Shown piece by piece: positions 21,051 to 30,132 of a stretch of DNA of 34,022 nt. Source of the DNA: an uncultured Myxococcales bacterium (GTDB taxonomy: Bacteria > Myxococcota_A > UBA9042 > CAIXZC01); NCBI GenBank assembly GCA_903923815.1, contig CAIXZC010000111.1, forward strand, positions 1 through 34,022. The letters run 5' to 3'. The notes below the pieces were generated by a model, which was not told the DNA's origin, searched no databases, and saw only the letters and a list, made by a program, of their open reading frames with translations. Numbering within the stretch: the stretch's first letter is position 1; each line of letters opens with the position of its first letter. A program made the translations under genes and the position numbers.

Positions 21051-21974
21051 ATGTTCGAGCACAGTATTGGCAGCCCCCTTCTGTGGGCCGGCTTCCTGGT
21101 CTTTGTTTTGGTCATGCTGGCCCTGGACCTGGGCGTGTTCAACCGCAAGGTCCACGTCATCAGCTTCAAGGAGTCCCTGGTCTGGTCCGTGGTCTGGGTC
21201 ATCGTGGCCGGCATCTTTGCTGGCGGGGTGCACTGGTTCTTCGGGGGCCAGGCGGCCCTGGAGTTTGTCACGGGCTATGTCATCGAGCGGGCCCTGTCAG
21301 TGGACAACCTGTTTGTGTTCCTGGTCATCTTCCAGTACTTCGCGGTGCGGGCCGAGTTGCAGCATCGGGTGCTGTTCTGGGGCATCATCGGGGCCCTGGT
21401 CATGCGGGCCATCTTCATCCTGGCGGGGGGGGCCATTCTGGCTGCCTTCTCCTGGGCCATGTACGTGTTCGGCGGCATCCTGGTGGTGACAGGCATCAAG
21501 CTGTTCATCCAGCGGGACGAGGAGACCCACCCCGAGCGCAACCCGGTGGTGCGGCTCATCGCCAAGGTCCTGCCCATGGACCCCAAACACCAGGGCAAGG
21601 AGTTCCTCAAGCGCCTGGATGGCCGCTGGGTGTTCACTCCCCTCTTTCTGGCCTTGGTGACCGTGGAGATCTCCGACGTCGTCTTCGCCGTGGACAGCAT
21701 CCCGGCGGTCTTCGCGGTGACCCGCGACCCGTTCATTGTGTTCACGTCCAACATCTTCGCCATCCTGGGCCTGCGGGCCATGTACTTCATGCTGGCAGGC
21801 ATCATGGACAGCTTCCGCTTCCTGCGCATTGGCCTTGCGGCCGTGCTGGTCTTCGTGGGCGTGAAGATGCTGGTGGCCGAGTTCCTGCACATTCCCATCG
21901 GCCTGTCCCTGGGCCTGGTGGCGGGCCTGATTGCCCTGTCCATCCTGGCGTCGGTGGTGATTCCGAAGAGGTGA
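21051..21974 (+). CDS. TerC family integral membrane protein
   Basis: SVDNLFVFLVIFQYFAV, VTVEISDVVFAVDSIPAVFAVTRDPFIVFTSNIFAILGLRAMYF. Confidence 0.95.
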   Translation: MFEHSIGSPLLWAGFLVFVLVMLALDLGVFNRKVHVISFKESLVWSVVWVIVAGIFAGGVHWFFGGQAALEFVTGYVIERALSVDNLFVFLVIFQYFAVRAELQHRVLFWGIIGALVMRAIFILAGGAILAAFSWAMYVFGGILVVTGIKLFIQRDEETHPERNPVVRLIAKVLPMDPKHQGKEFLKRLDGRWVFTPLFLALVTVEISDVVFAVDSIPAVFAVTRDPFIVFTSNIFAILGLRAMYFMLAGIMDSFRFLRIGLAAVLVFVGVKMLVAEFLHIPIGLSLGLVAGLIALSILASVVIPKR

Positions 21975-21978
21975 ACCC

Positions 21979-23109
21979 ATGAAGCGGGCCGGCATCATTA
22001 CCTTCCACTGTGCGGACAACCTGGGGGCGGTGCTGCAGGCCTACGCGCTGGCCCGGGTGGTGGATTCTCTGGGCGTGAAGGCAGAGTTGATTGACTACAT
22101 TCCGGCGAAGCTGGTGGCCCCCTACGGCCCCTTCTCCAATGCCCTGGAGGTCCTGGGCGGCCGCGGGCCACTGGCCGGTGCCCGGGCGCTGCTGTCGGGC
22201 CTGAAGAACCTGCGCTTCTTTGCCCGTCGCCGGGCTGCCTTCGCCGCCTTTCGGACGGCCCATCTGCCCATCTCCAGGGTTCGATATCGCTCCTCCAAGG
22301 CCCTCCTTCGAGGGGCACCCCATTACGACTTCTACATCACCGGCAGCGATCAAGTCTGGAATCCGGACTTCTTCGTGGACCTGGGCGGTGCCTATTTTCT
22401 GGACTTCGCGCCCGCCACGTCGAAGAAGCTGTCCTACGCAGCCAGCATCGCGAACAAGCACGTCGAGGACTTCGCCGCCTTCTTCAAGGAGCACCTGCCC
22501 AGGTTCGACGCCGTGTCGGTGCGTGAGCGCTCCTCCGTGGAGTTCGTCAGTCGCTTCACCGAGAAGCCGGTCCAGGTGACGCTGGATCCGTCCCTGCTGT
22601 TGAGCAGGCAGCAGTGGCTGGACATCGCCGTGGCTCCAGGCCCGCTGCCGAGGTTCATCCTGGTCTATGACTTGGTCAAGGAGCCGCGCCTCGTGGACCT
22701 GGTCAACAAGCTTGCCCTGGCCAACGACTGCAAGGTCATCAGCTTCAGCAGCCGGAAGGGCTACCTGAACTGGCACGGGTCCTTTGCCACCGCCAACCCC
22801 ACCGAGTTCCTGGGGCTGCTGGAGGCCTCCCAGTTCGTGGTCACCAGTTCCTTCCACGGCACGGCCTTCTCGGTGCTGTTCAACAAGCCCTTCTATACCC
22901 TGCTCCATCCGGAGCGGGGCCAGCGGATGCTGGACCTCCTGACGGGGCTGGGTCTGGACGACCGGGTTGTGACCGACCCAGGCCAGGTCCCAGAGACCCT
23001 GGTCCCGCTGGACTTCGGCCGGGCCAACGGACTGCTGGACCAGCAACGTCAGGCATCCTTGGAATACCTGAAGACAGCCCTCGTCAGCGGGATTCCCGAT
23101 GCGGACTAA
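21979..23109 (+). CDS. polysaccharide pyruvyl transferase family protein
   Basis: AGIITFHCADNLGAVLQAYALARVV N-terminus, ITGSDQVWNPDF, VTSSFHGTAFSVLFNKPF. Confidence 0.92.
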   Translation: MKRAGIITFHCADNLGAVLQAYALARVVDSLGVKAELIDYIPAKLVAPYGPFSNALEVLGGRGPLAGARALLSGLKNLRFFARRRAAFAAFRTAHLPISRVRYRSSKALLRGAPHYDFYITGSDQVWNPDFFVDLGGAYFLDFAPATSKKLSYAASIANKHVEDFAAFFKEHLPRFDAVSVRERSSVEFVSRFTEKPVQVTLDPSLLLSRQQWLDIAVAPGPLPRFILVYDLVKEPRLVDLVNKLALANDCKVISFSSRKGYLNWHGSFATANPTEFLGLLEASQFVVTSSFHGTAFSVLFNKPFYTLLHPERGQRMLDLLTGLGLDDRVVTDPGQVPETLVPLDFGRANGLLDQQRQASLEYLKTALVSGIPDAD

Positions 23110-24607
23110 GCGTTTCATCGTGAACTCGGCGGCCACCGCGCTGGCCCAGATCATGGTGTTGATCACGGGCTTCATCACGCCCAGGATCATGCTTAAGTAC
23201 TATGGTTCGGAAATCAATGGCCTTGTAACGTCAATCAATCAGTTCATTGTGTATATAAGCCTGGTTGAGGCTGGGTTATCGGCTGCAGCCGTATATGCGC
23301 TTTACAAGCCGCTGGCCAGTAATGATTTTGGCAAAGTAAATGCTGTGGTGTCGGCAGCAAAACAGTTCTACACCAAGTCTGGGTACATATTCATCTCCAT
23401 CACGATTGGGCTTGCGGCCTTTGCCCCGGTGTTCCTGAAGCCGGGGTCCATCTCCCCCCTGTACGTGGGGCTGCTGGTGTTGATTCTGGGCGTGAACGGC
23501 GCCCTGGAGTTCTTCACCTTGGCGAAGTACAGGGTGCTGCTGACCGCCGACCAGAAGACCCACGTCATCTCCCTGGCGACCATCGTCTACCTGCTGGTCA
23601 ACACCGGCGTCATCGTGGTGCTGGGTTCCCTCAAGACCGACATCGTGGTGCTGCGACTGGTGGCGCTGGCCTCCATCTTCTTGCGCTCCTTCATCCTGAT
23701 GGGTTACGTCAAGCTGCACTACAAGTTCTTGAACTACAAGGCCCAGCCTGACCTGGCGGCCCTGAAGACCCGCTGGGATGCCTTCTACCTGCAGATCCTT
23801 GGGGCGGTCCAGAGCGGCGCCCCGGTGATCATCCTGACGGTGGTCACGGCGGACCTCAAGCTGGTCAGCGTGTTCGTGGTCTTCAACATGGTCATCGCGG
23901 GCATCTCCGGGGTGCTGTCCATCTTCATGACTGGGCTGGCGGCCTCCTTTGGCGAGGTCATCGCCAAGCGCGAGACCGCGGTGCTGCGGCGGGCCTATGG
24001 GGAGTTTGAGTTCGCCTACTATGGCCTGATTGCAGTGTCCTACGCCGTGGCTTTGGTGCTGCTGATGCCCTTTGTCCGGCTCTACACGGCTGGCGTCACG
24101 GACGCGGTCTACGACGTCCCGCTGCTTGGGGCCCTGACGGTTGCCAACGGGCTGTTGTACAACCTCAAGACGCCCCAGGGAATGCTGGTCCAGTCCGCCG
24201 GCCTCTTCAAGGAGACCCGGGTCCAGACCACCATCCAATGTCTGATTGCGCTGACCCTGGGGGTGGTGCTGACGCCCTTCCTGGGAATCGCCGGCGTGTT
24301 GTTGGGGATGATCGCTTCCAACCTCTATCGGACGATTGATCTGAACTGGTTCGTGCACCGCCACATCACGTCACTTGGCATGGGGCCATCCTTCTGGCGC
24401 ATGGGCCGGGTGCTCTTGATGATGGCCCTGGCCGCCGGCCCCTTCGCCTGGATTCAGGTCGCCCCCTCGGGCTACCTGGGCTTGGTGGGCTGGGGAGTGG
24501 CGGCCTCCGTCTGGGCGGTGATCATGGCGGCCTTGGTGGGGGTGCTGTTTGACCGCCCCACCTTCGGAGGAGTGCTCCAGCGCTTGGGGAGGCTGAGGCG
24601 AACATGA
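23099..24607 (+). CDS. flippase / polysaccharide exporter (Wzx-like MATE/MOP family)
   Basis: Multi-TM, 502 aa; RFIVNSAATALAQIMVLITGFITPRIMLKYYGSEINGLVTSINQFIVYISLVEAGL N-terminus typical of O-antigen flippases; overlaps the upstream CDS. Confidence 0.88.
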   Translation: MRTKRFIVNSAATALAQIMVLITGFITPRIMLKYYGSEINGLVTSINQFIVYISLVEAGLSAAAVYALYKPLASNDFGKVNAVVSAAKQFYTKSGYIFISITIGLAAFAPVFLKPGSISPLYVGLLVLILGVNGALEFFTLAKYRVLLTADQKTHVISLATIVYLLVNTGVIVVLGSLKTDIVVLRLVALASIFLRSFILMGYVKLHYKFLNYKAQPDLAALKTRWDAFYLQILGAVQSGAPVIILTVVTADLKLVSVFVVFNMVIAGISGVLSIFMTGLAASFGEVIAKRETAVLRRAYGEFEFAYYGLIAVSYAVALVLLMPFVRLYTAGVTDAVYDVPLLGALTVANGLLYNLKTPQGMLVQSAGLFKETRVQTTIQCLIALTLGVVLTPFLGIAGVLLGMIASNLYRTIDLNWFVHRHITSLGMGPSFWRMGRVLLMMALAAGPFAWIQVAPSGYLGLVGWGVAASVWAVIMAALVGVLFDRPTFGGVLQRLGRLRRT

Positions 24608-25794
24608 ACGCAGTATTCGACCGACCCGGCGATTGTTGTGGCTGCACCGCGTGCCGCCATGTCTGTCCCGTCCAGGCCATCACCATGAAGGTCGACGACG
24701 AGGGCTTCCAGTACCCCGACATCGATCAGGGGCTGTGCATAGACTGCCGGGCCTGCAAAGAGGTCTGCGCCTTCCAACGGCCCCGCCCCTCCGCCCCTCC
24801 GTCCCCCCAGCCGTCGGTCTTTGCGGTGCAGCACGGGGACGAGGCCGTTCGGGCAGCCAGCACCTCTGGCGGCATGTTCACGGCCCTGTCCGACCTGGTG
24901 TTGGGCCGGGGCGGAGTGGTCTTCGGGGCGGCCTTTGATCAGCACCTCAACGTGGTGCACCTGGAGGCGGCCACTCCGGCGGAGCGGGACCGGCTGAGGG
25001 GCTCCAAGTACGTGCAAAGTGATCTTTCGGACAGCTTCCCCCGCATCGCCGCCCTGCTGAAGTCGGGGCGGGAGGTGCTGTTCAGCGGGACCCCCTGTCA
25101 GACCGCCGGGTTGGCGGCCTTCCTGGAGGGTCAGGACCGGGCGGGTCTGCTGCTTTGCGATATCGTCTGCCACGGCACCCCCAGCCCCCTCATCTGGCGA
25201 GAGCACCTCACCAACCTGGAGCGAAGCCACCGCAGCCGTGCCGTCGCCTACCAGTGCCGGGCCAAGGACCGGGGCTGGCACGGCCACCTGGAGAAGGTCA
25301 CCTTCGAGGACGGGCGCAGCGACTGCCGCTCCCGGGCCTCCCAATCCTACAAGGACCTGTTCTACGCCCACCTCATGCTGCGGCCAGCCTGTCACGAGTG
25401 CCGGTACACGTCCTTCCAGCGGACCTCCGATCTGACCATTGCGGACTTCTGGGGCATTGAACGCACTTTGGCCGACTTTGACGACAACCGGGGCACCTCC
25501 CTGGTGCTGGTCAACACGCCCAAGGGGCAGGCTGCCTTCGAGGCAGTCCAGGGGCAGCTTCGGACCAGGGTCAGCACCACCAAGGATTGCCTGCAGCCCC
25601 AGCTTCAGCACCCCTCCCGACCCGCGCCCCTGCGGGCCCGGTTCTGGCAGGACTACCACGCCCGGGGCTACCGGTTCGTGCTGGACCACTATGCGGGCCT
25701 GAGCCCGATGCGGCGGCTACGGCGGGCGGCGGGCCTGGGTCTTCAAAGCCTTGGATTATTGAAGCTGGTCAAGAAGCTGTTGGGACGGGGCTGA
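24604..25794 (+). CDS. coenzyme F420 hydrogenase/dehydrogenase beta-subunit-like Fe-S protein (FrhB family, polysaccharide-locus type)
   Basis: Two ferredoxin motifs CCGCTACRHVCP and CIDCRACKEVC; STSGGMFTALSDLVL; LFSGTPCQTAGLAAFL; DIVCHGTPSPLIW. Confidence 0.92.
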   Translation: MNAVFDRPGDCCGCTACRHVCPVQAITMKVDDEGFQYPDIDQGLCIDCRACKEVCAFQRPRPSAPPSPQPSVFAVQHGDEAVRAASTSGGMFTALSDLVLGRGGVVFGAAFDQHLNVVHLEAATPAERDRLRGSKYVQSDLSDSFPRIAALLKSGREVLFSGTPCQTAGLAAFLEGQDRAGLLLCDIVCHGTPSPLIWREHLTNLERSHRSRAVAYQCRAKDRGWHGHLEKVTFEDGRSDCRSRASQSYKDLFYAHLMLRPACHECRYTSFQRTSDLTIADFWGIERTLADFDDNRGTSLVLVNTPKGQAAFEAVQGQLRTRVSTTKDCLQPQLQHPSRPAPLRARFWQDYHARGYRFVLDHYAGLSPMRRLRRAAGLGLQSLGLLKLVKKLLGRG

Positions 25795-25802
25795 GGCGTC
25801 TT

Positions 25803-27025
25803 CTACCTGTTCACCATACGACGGCGGGAGTGGCGGCCGCGGTCCTTCCACTGGAAGGCGCGGGCCAGGGGGGCGGGGACCGTCTCGGCGGGGGCCTCTC
25901 CGGGGAGGGTGCCGGCGGTGATGCGCTGCTGGCCGTTGCCGTCTTCGCTGCCCTCCACCACCAGGCGCAGGTGCTCGTCGGGCTTGCGGTCGGGGTAGTA
26001 GAACTGCTCGCCGCGGAAGTTCTGCAGCATGATGCCGTTCTCGCTGCGGCAGCTGTACTCTTCCGGAAGCAGGGGGATCTTGCCGCCGCCGCCGGGGGCG
26101 TCGATGACGAACTGGGGGACGGCCATGCCGGAGGTGTGCCCCCGAAGCCCCCTCACCACATTGAGGCCATCGTCGATGCTGCAGCGGAAGTGGCCCGTGC
26201 CCTCGACCAGGTCGGCCTGGTAGATGTAGTAGGGGCGCACGCGGTTGGCCAGCAGCTTGCGGTTCAGTTCCTTGAAGACCTCGGGCTTCTCGTTCACGCC
26301 GCGCAGCATGACGGACTGGTTGCCCAGGGGGATGCCGGCGTCGGCCAGGCGGGACAGGGCCTCGGCGGCGTCGTCGGTGAGCTCGCTGGGGTGCTCGAAG
26401 TGGGTGTTCAGGTACAGCGGGTGGTACTTCTTCAGCATGTTCACCAGCTTGCGGGTGATGCGCTGGGGAAGGACGCAGGGCATGCGGCTGCCGATGCGGA
26501 TCATCTCCACATGGGGGATGGCGCGCAGGCGGGCCAGCAGGTCCTCCAGGATGGTGTCGGTCAGCATGAGGGGGTCGCCGCCGGACATGACGACGTCGCG
26601 GATCTCGGGGTGGGCGGCGATGTATTCGATGGCGCGGGTGTGGTCGGCCCCGGTGACGGCGCCGCACTGGTCCTTGCCGACCTTGCGCTTGCGGGTGCAG
26701 AAGCGGCAGTACATGGCGCAGGACGTGGTGACCTGGAACAGGACGCGGTCAGGGTAGCGGTGCACCAGATAGGGCACGGGGCTCATGCTCTCTTCGGAGA
26801 GGGGATCTTCGTAGAGGCCCGGTTCCATCTCGGCCCGGTCTGGGATGCACTGACGCCAGATGGGGTCGCCCTCGTACTGAACCAGGTTCAGGTAGTAGGG
26901 GTTGATGGACATGGGGTAGACGTCGGCCACCTTCTCGATCTCCGAGGTGTCGAGGCCCGGGAAGAAGCGGGACAGATCGGCGCCGGTGCGGATGGAGGCG
27001 GCCAGGATCTTTTGCCAGAGTTCCA
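25803..27025 (-). CDS. kamA: KamA-family radical SAM PLP enzyme (lysine 2,3-aminomutase type)
   Basis: CAMYCRFC radical SAM motif; YQADLVEGTGHF and VIDAPGGGGKIPLLPEEY (PLP lysine plus the two Asp expected for lysine recognition). Start MELWQKIL with upstream AAGGAGA; an upstream ATG at 27050 is an alternative. Confidence 0.92.
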
Positions 27026-27054
27026 TTTTGGGGGGTTCTCCTTGCGCCATGGCG

Positions 27055-27540
27055 TCACAGCTTCTTGGTGAAGATGACTTTGCCTTCACCTTCACGGTAG
27101 AAATCCTTGATCGTGGCAGCCTCAATGTAGCCGCTGGACAGGTACAGGGTCCGGGCGGCGGCGTAGGGTTCGTTGTCGGCGGTCTCGATGATGACCAGCT
27201 TGCCCCCGCGGGCGGCGATGTGGGCTTCCAGGTGCGCCATGAGGGCCCGGGCGACGCCGGTGCGCCGGGCGCGGACGTGGGTGCCCATCCAGTAGAAGTC
27301 CCAGGTGTGCTCGGTGCAGGGGTTGAGGCCCCAGCAGGAGAAGGCGATGGGGCCCTCTTCGTCGCGGGCCACCTCAAAGAAATAGCCGGAGGCCTCTTCG
27401 CCCTCGGCGATGGCCTTGTCCATCAACTCGGCGGCGACCTCAAGCTCGCCCGGGCGGAAGGTGGGGGTGGAGGTGAGGACCTCAATCAGCTTGGGGGTGT
27501 CACCGGCCATGATAGGCGTGAAGGTTATTTTCCGTTCCAT
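27055..27540 (-). CDS. GNAT-family N-acetyltransferase
   Basis: 161 aa; VRARRTGVARALMAHLEAHIAARGGKLVIIETADNEPYAAARTLYLSSGYIEAATIKDFYREGEGKVIFTKKL. Overlaps the upstream ATP-grasp gene by 16 bp. Confidence 0.9.
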   Translation of the reverse strand: MERKITFTPIMAGDTPKLIEVLTSTPTFRPGELEVAAELMDKAIAEGEEASGYFFEVARDEEGPIAFSCWGLNPCTEHTWDFYWMGTHVRARRTGVARALMAHLEAHIAARGGKLVIIETADNEPYAAARTLYLSSGYIEAATIKDFYREGEGKVIFTKKL

Positions 27541-28523
27541 GCTTGCTCCACCAGGGTATGAATGAAATCTTCGTAGGACGTGCCCGAAGCCCGGACAGCC
27601 CTGGCCAGCCCGGCAGACGCACTGATGTCCGGGTTGGGGTTGAGGTCGATGACCATGGGAGTGCCGGCGGCGTCCAGGCGCATGTCCACGCGGGCGTAGT
27701 GCCGGCAGCCAAGGGCCCGAAAGGCGGCCTCGGCGGTGTGGGCCAAGGCGTCGCGCAGGTGCTCGTCCACTTCCGCGGGGCAGTGGGGGACGCTTTGGCC
27801 GTACTCGGGGGCGTCGGTGATCCACTTGGCCCGATGGGTCAGGATCAGGGGCTTGCCCGGGGCGTAGGTGTAGACCAGCTCGGCGGCGGGGAGGGCCCGG
27901 GGGCCGTCGGGGGTCTCAAGGACGCCGACGTTGAATTCGCGGCCGGGCAGGTAGGCCTCGGCAATGGCGGGTCCGAAGTTCTCCAGGACGCGGCCCACGG
28001 CACCCAGCAGGGCGGCGGGATAGGCCACCACGGAGTCGTCGTCGATGCCCAGGCTGCCGTCTTCGCGGGCGGGCTTGACGATCATGGGGTAGGGCAGGTC
28101 GGCCACGGCCTCGACGTCGGGCAGGGCCTTGAAGACGCGGTAGGCCGGGGTGGGTACGCCGGCGTTGGCCAGGACGCTTTTGCACAGGCCCTTGTCCAGG
28201 CACAGGCGCATGGCGTCATGGCGGTTGCCCGTGAAGGGGACGCCCAGCAGTTCCAGGAAGGCGGCGTAGAGGGGTTCCTTGCAGGAGTCCCCGTCCAGGC
28301 CCTCGCAGAGGTTGAAGACGGCCAGATTGCGACCCGTCTGCCCAAGGCGGACGCCCAGCCGGGGCAGGTCCGAGCTGTCCACCGCCAGGGTCTCCACGGC
28401 GAAGCCCTTGGAGCTGAGCGCGAGCGCCACGTCGCGGGCCTCTTCCACGACGGAGTCCTCGGAGACCTCGCCGCGACCGGAGGAGCGATTGTAGGTGACC
28501 AGGACTGCATGCTTCATGTTCAC
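27525..28523 (-). CDS. D-alanine-D-alanine ligase-like ATP-grasp protein (paralog 2)
   Basis: LLGVPFTGNRHDAMRLCLDKGLCKSVLANAGVPTPAYRVF, PMIVKPAREDGSLGIDDDSVV, YARVDMRLDAAGTPMVIDLNPNPDIS. Start GTG at 28523 (GTGA overlap) or ATG at 28517. Confidence 0.88.
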   Translation of the reverse strand: MNMKHAVLVTYNRSSGRGEVSEDSVVEEARDVALALSSKGFAVETLAVDSSDLPRLGVRLGQTGRNLAVFNLCEGLDGDSCKEPLYAAFLELLGVPFTGNRHDAMRLCLDKGLCKSVLANAGVPTPAYRVFKALPDVEAVADLPYPMIVKPAREDGSLGIDDDSVVAYPAALLGAVGRVLENFGPAIAEAYLPGREFNVGVLETPDGPRALPAAELVYTYAPGKPLILTHRAKWITDAPEYGQSVPHCPAEVDEHLRDALAHTAEAAFRALGCRHYARVDMRLDAAGTPMVIDLNPNPDISASAGLARAVRASGTSYEDFIHTLVEQAWNGK

Positions 28524-29599
28524 AGTCCCAGCCTTTCTCGGGCGGCGTCGGCCACCGCCAGAATGAGGTCCTGGTACTGCATGCCCGTGGCACGGGCGGC
28601 CTTGGGGAAGCAGGAGTTCATCTCGGGCCGGGGCAGGATACCCGGCAGGGGGTTGATCTCGATGACATTGGGAACGCCATTGGCGTCCATGCGAAGGTCG
28701 ACGCGGGCCCAGTCACGGATGCGCAGGACTCGCACGGTGTCGGCGCAGACCTTCTGGATGGCGGCCAGGTCCGAGGGGTTGAGGTCCGCGGGGCACTTGA
28801 AGATCTCCAGGGGGTTCTCCGGGCGGTCCCAGATCCACTTGGCTTCCCAGGAGTAGATGGGGTTGGCGCCCTCGGGGAAGACGCCGAAGAGGATCTCCAC
28901 GGGGGGCAGGATGCGCAGCTTGGCGCCGTTGCCCAGCACCGCCACGGTGAACTCGCGGCCGGGGAGGAAGCTTTCCACGATGACGCCCTGGTGGTAGTCC
29001 CGGGCCACGCGGCGGATGCGGTCCTCCATTTCGGCGCGGGTGCGCACCAACTGGTCGTCCTTCACGCCCTTGCTGGAGCCCTCATGGACGGGCTTGACCA
29101 GGGCGGGCAGGGGGAAGTTCTCGGGAATGTGGGGCTGGGCGCCTTCCTCAACCAGGAAGAAGGGCGCGTTGGGCACGCCATGGTGGGTCAGCATGACCTT
29201 GGTCCAGGCCTTGTCCAGGCACAGCGCCAGGGTCAGGGGGTCGGAGCCCGTGTAGGGCACGCCCAGCAACTCCAGGATGGCGGGCACCAGGGCCTCGCGG
29301 CTGACGCCCTCAAGACCCTCGGACATGTTGAAGACCAGGTCCGGGCGAGCGGCCAGAATTCCCTGGGCAAAGCGCGGGCCGGCCTCCACAAGGCGCACCT
29401 CGTACTTAGATGCCAGGGCATCTGCGACGGCTATGATGGTTTCGTGGTCGTCCCATTCGGCGTAGCGGTCATCATCTTCCGCCGCGCCCGGGACAGTGGG
29501 CGGAGGCTCCGCTTCTTCCTCGACGACAAATTGGGGCCTCTCAGATCTGATATTGGATCTGGCGGAGGGTTTGGCGTTGTAAGCCAGCACTACACGCAT
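28520..29599 (-). CDS. D-alanine-D-alanine ligase-like ATP-grasp protein (paralog 1)
   Basis: ELLGVPYTGSDPLTLALCLDKAWTKVMLTHHGVPNAPFFLV, PALVKPVHEGSSKGVKDDQLV, WARVDLRMDANGVPNVIEINPLPGILPRPEMNSCFPKAARATGMQYQDLI. Confidence 0.9.
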   Translation of the reverse strand: MRVVLAYNAKPSARSNIRSERPQFVVEEEAEPPPTVPGAAEDDDRYAEWDDHETIIAVADALASKYEVRLVEAGPRFAQGILAARPDLVFNMSEGLEGVSREALVPAILELLGVPYTGSDPLTLALCLDKAWTKVMLTHHGVPNAPFFLVEEGAQPHIPENFPLPALVKPVHEGSSKGVKDDQLVRTRAEMEDRIRRVARDYHQGVIVESFLPGREFTVAVLGNGAKLRILPPVEILFGVFPEGANPIYSWEAKWIWDRPENPLEIFKCPADLNPSDLAAIQKVCADTVRVLRIRDWARVDLRMDANGVPNVIEINPLPGILPRPEMNSCFPKAARATGMQYQDLILAVADAARERLGL

Positions 29600-29632
29600 C
29601 GTTGAGATGCCTCCCTAACCGTTACGACTCGA

Positions 29633-29660
29633 AAACTAACACCTATCGTCCGGTCGTCAA
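29633..29660 (-). promoter_or_regulatory. candidate promoter for the ATP-grasp / GNAT / kamA operon
   Basis: On the minus strand TTGACG, 16-bp spacer, TAGTTT; about 34 bp upstream of the ATG, with a GGGAGG Shine-Dalgarno between. Confidence 0.5.
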
Positions 29661-30132
29661 TGGAGAATCTCGGCGCCAAAAAAAAAATTACCGGTTGGAC
29701 GGGAACAGGCCAAAAAAATCGCTCGGGGCGAAGCGGGTCCGGAAGGGGGTGCCTGTTGATATCCTGTGGAAAAAAACGCTTGATTCCCATAGGGATGTGC
29801 GCGGATTTCAACGCTGTTTCGCCAGTTTTTCCGGCCCCAAAATGGTGCCCGTTTCGGGCCCTTTCCTGGGGACGAAAAGTTGCAACGGCCAAGGGTGGCT
29901 TACCCCCCGGTGGGGCCCAAAACTGATCTGGCTTCCCCGAGGGGCCACCCCGCAAAGCCAGCGGTCATGCGGGGAAAAGGCTTGTAATGCCAGCCAGTTG
30001 GCTTGCCTGGGGGGGTGGAAAAAATGGGGGCTGCGGGGGCTGCAAGAGTTCTGGCGGTGACGTCGAATTGGACTATATTGGCGCCATCGCGGCCTGAATG
30101 CTGGGCCTGACGACGGTTGAACGGGGTGAAAG

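Noticed and set aside
24604-25794. Evidence for F420-dependent metabolism
   Set aside because: FrhB-like proteins of this type are common in polysaccharide loci; no F420 biosynthesis genes are seen.
25803-27025. EpmB (EF-P lysine aminomutase) as identity of the KamA protein
   Set aside because: No epmA or efp nearby, and the protein has the longer C-terminal region of LAM-type enzymes; the free-lysine type fits better.
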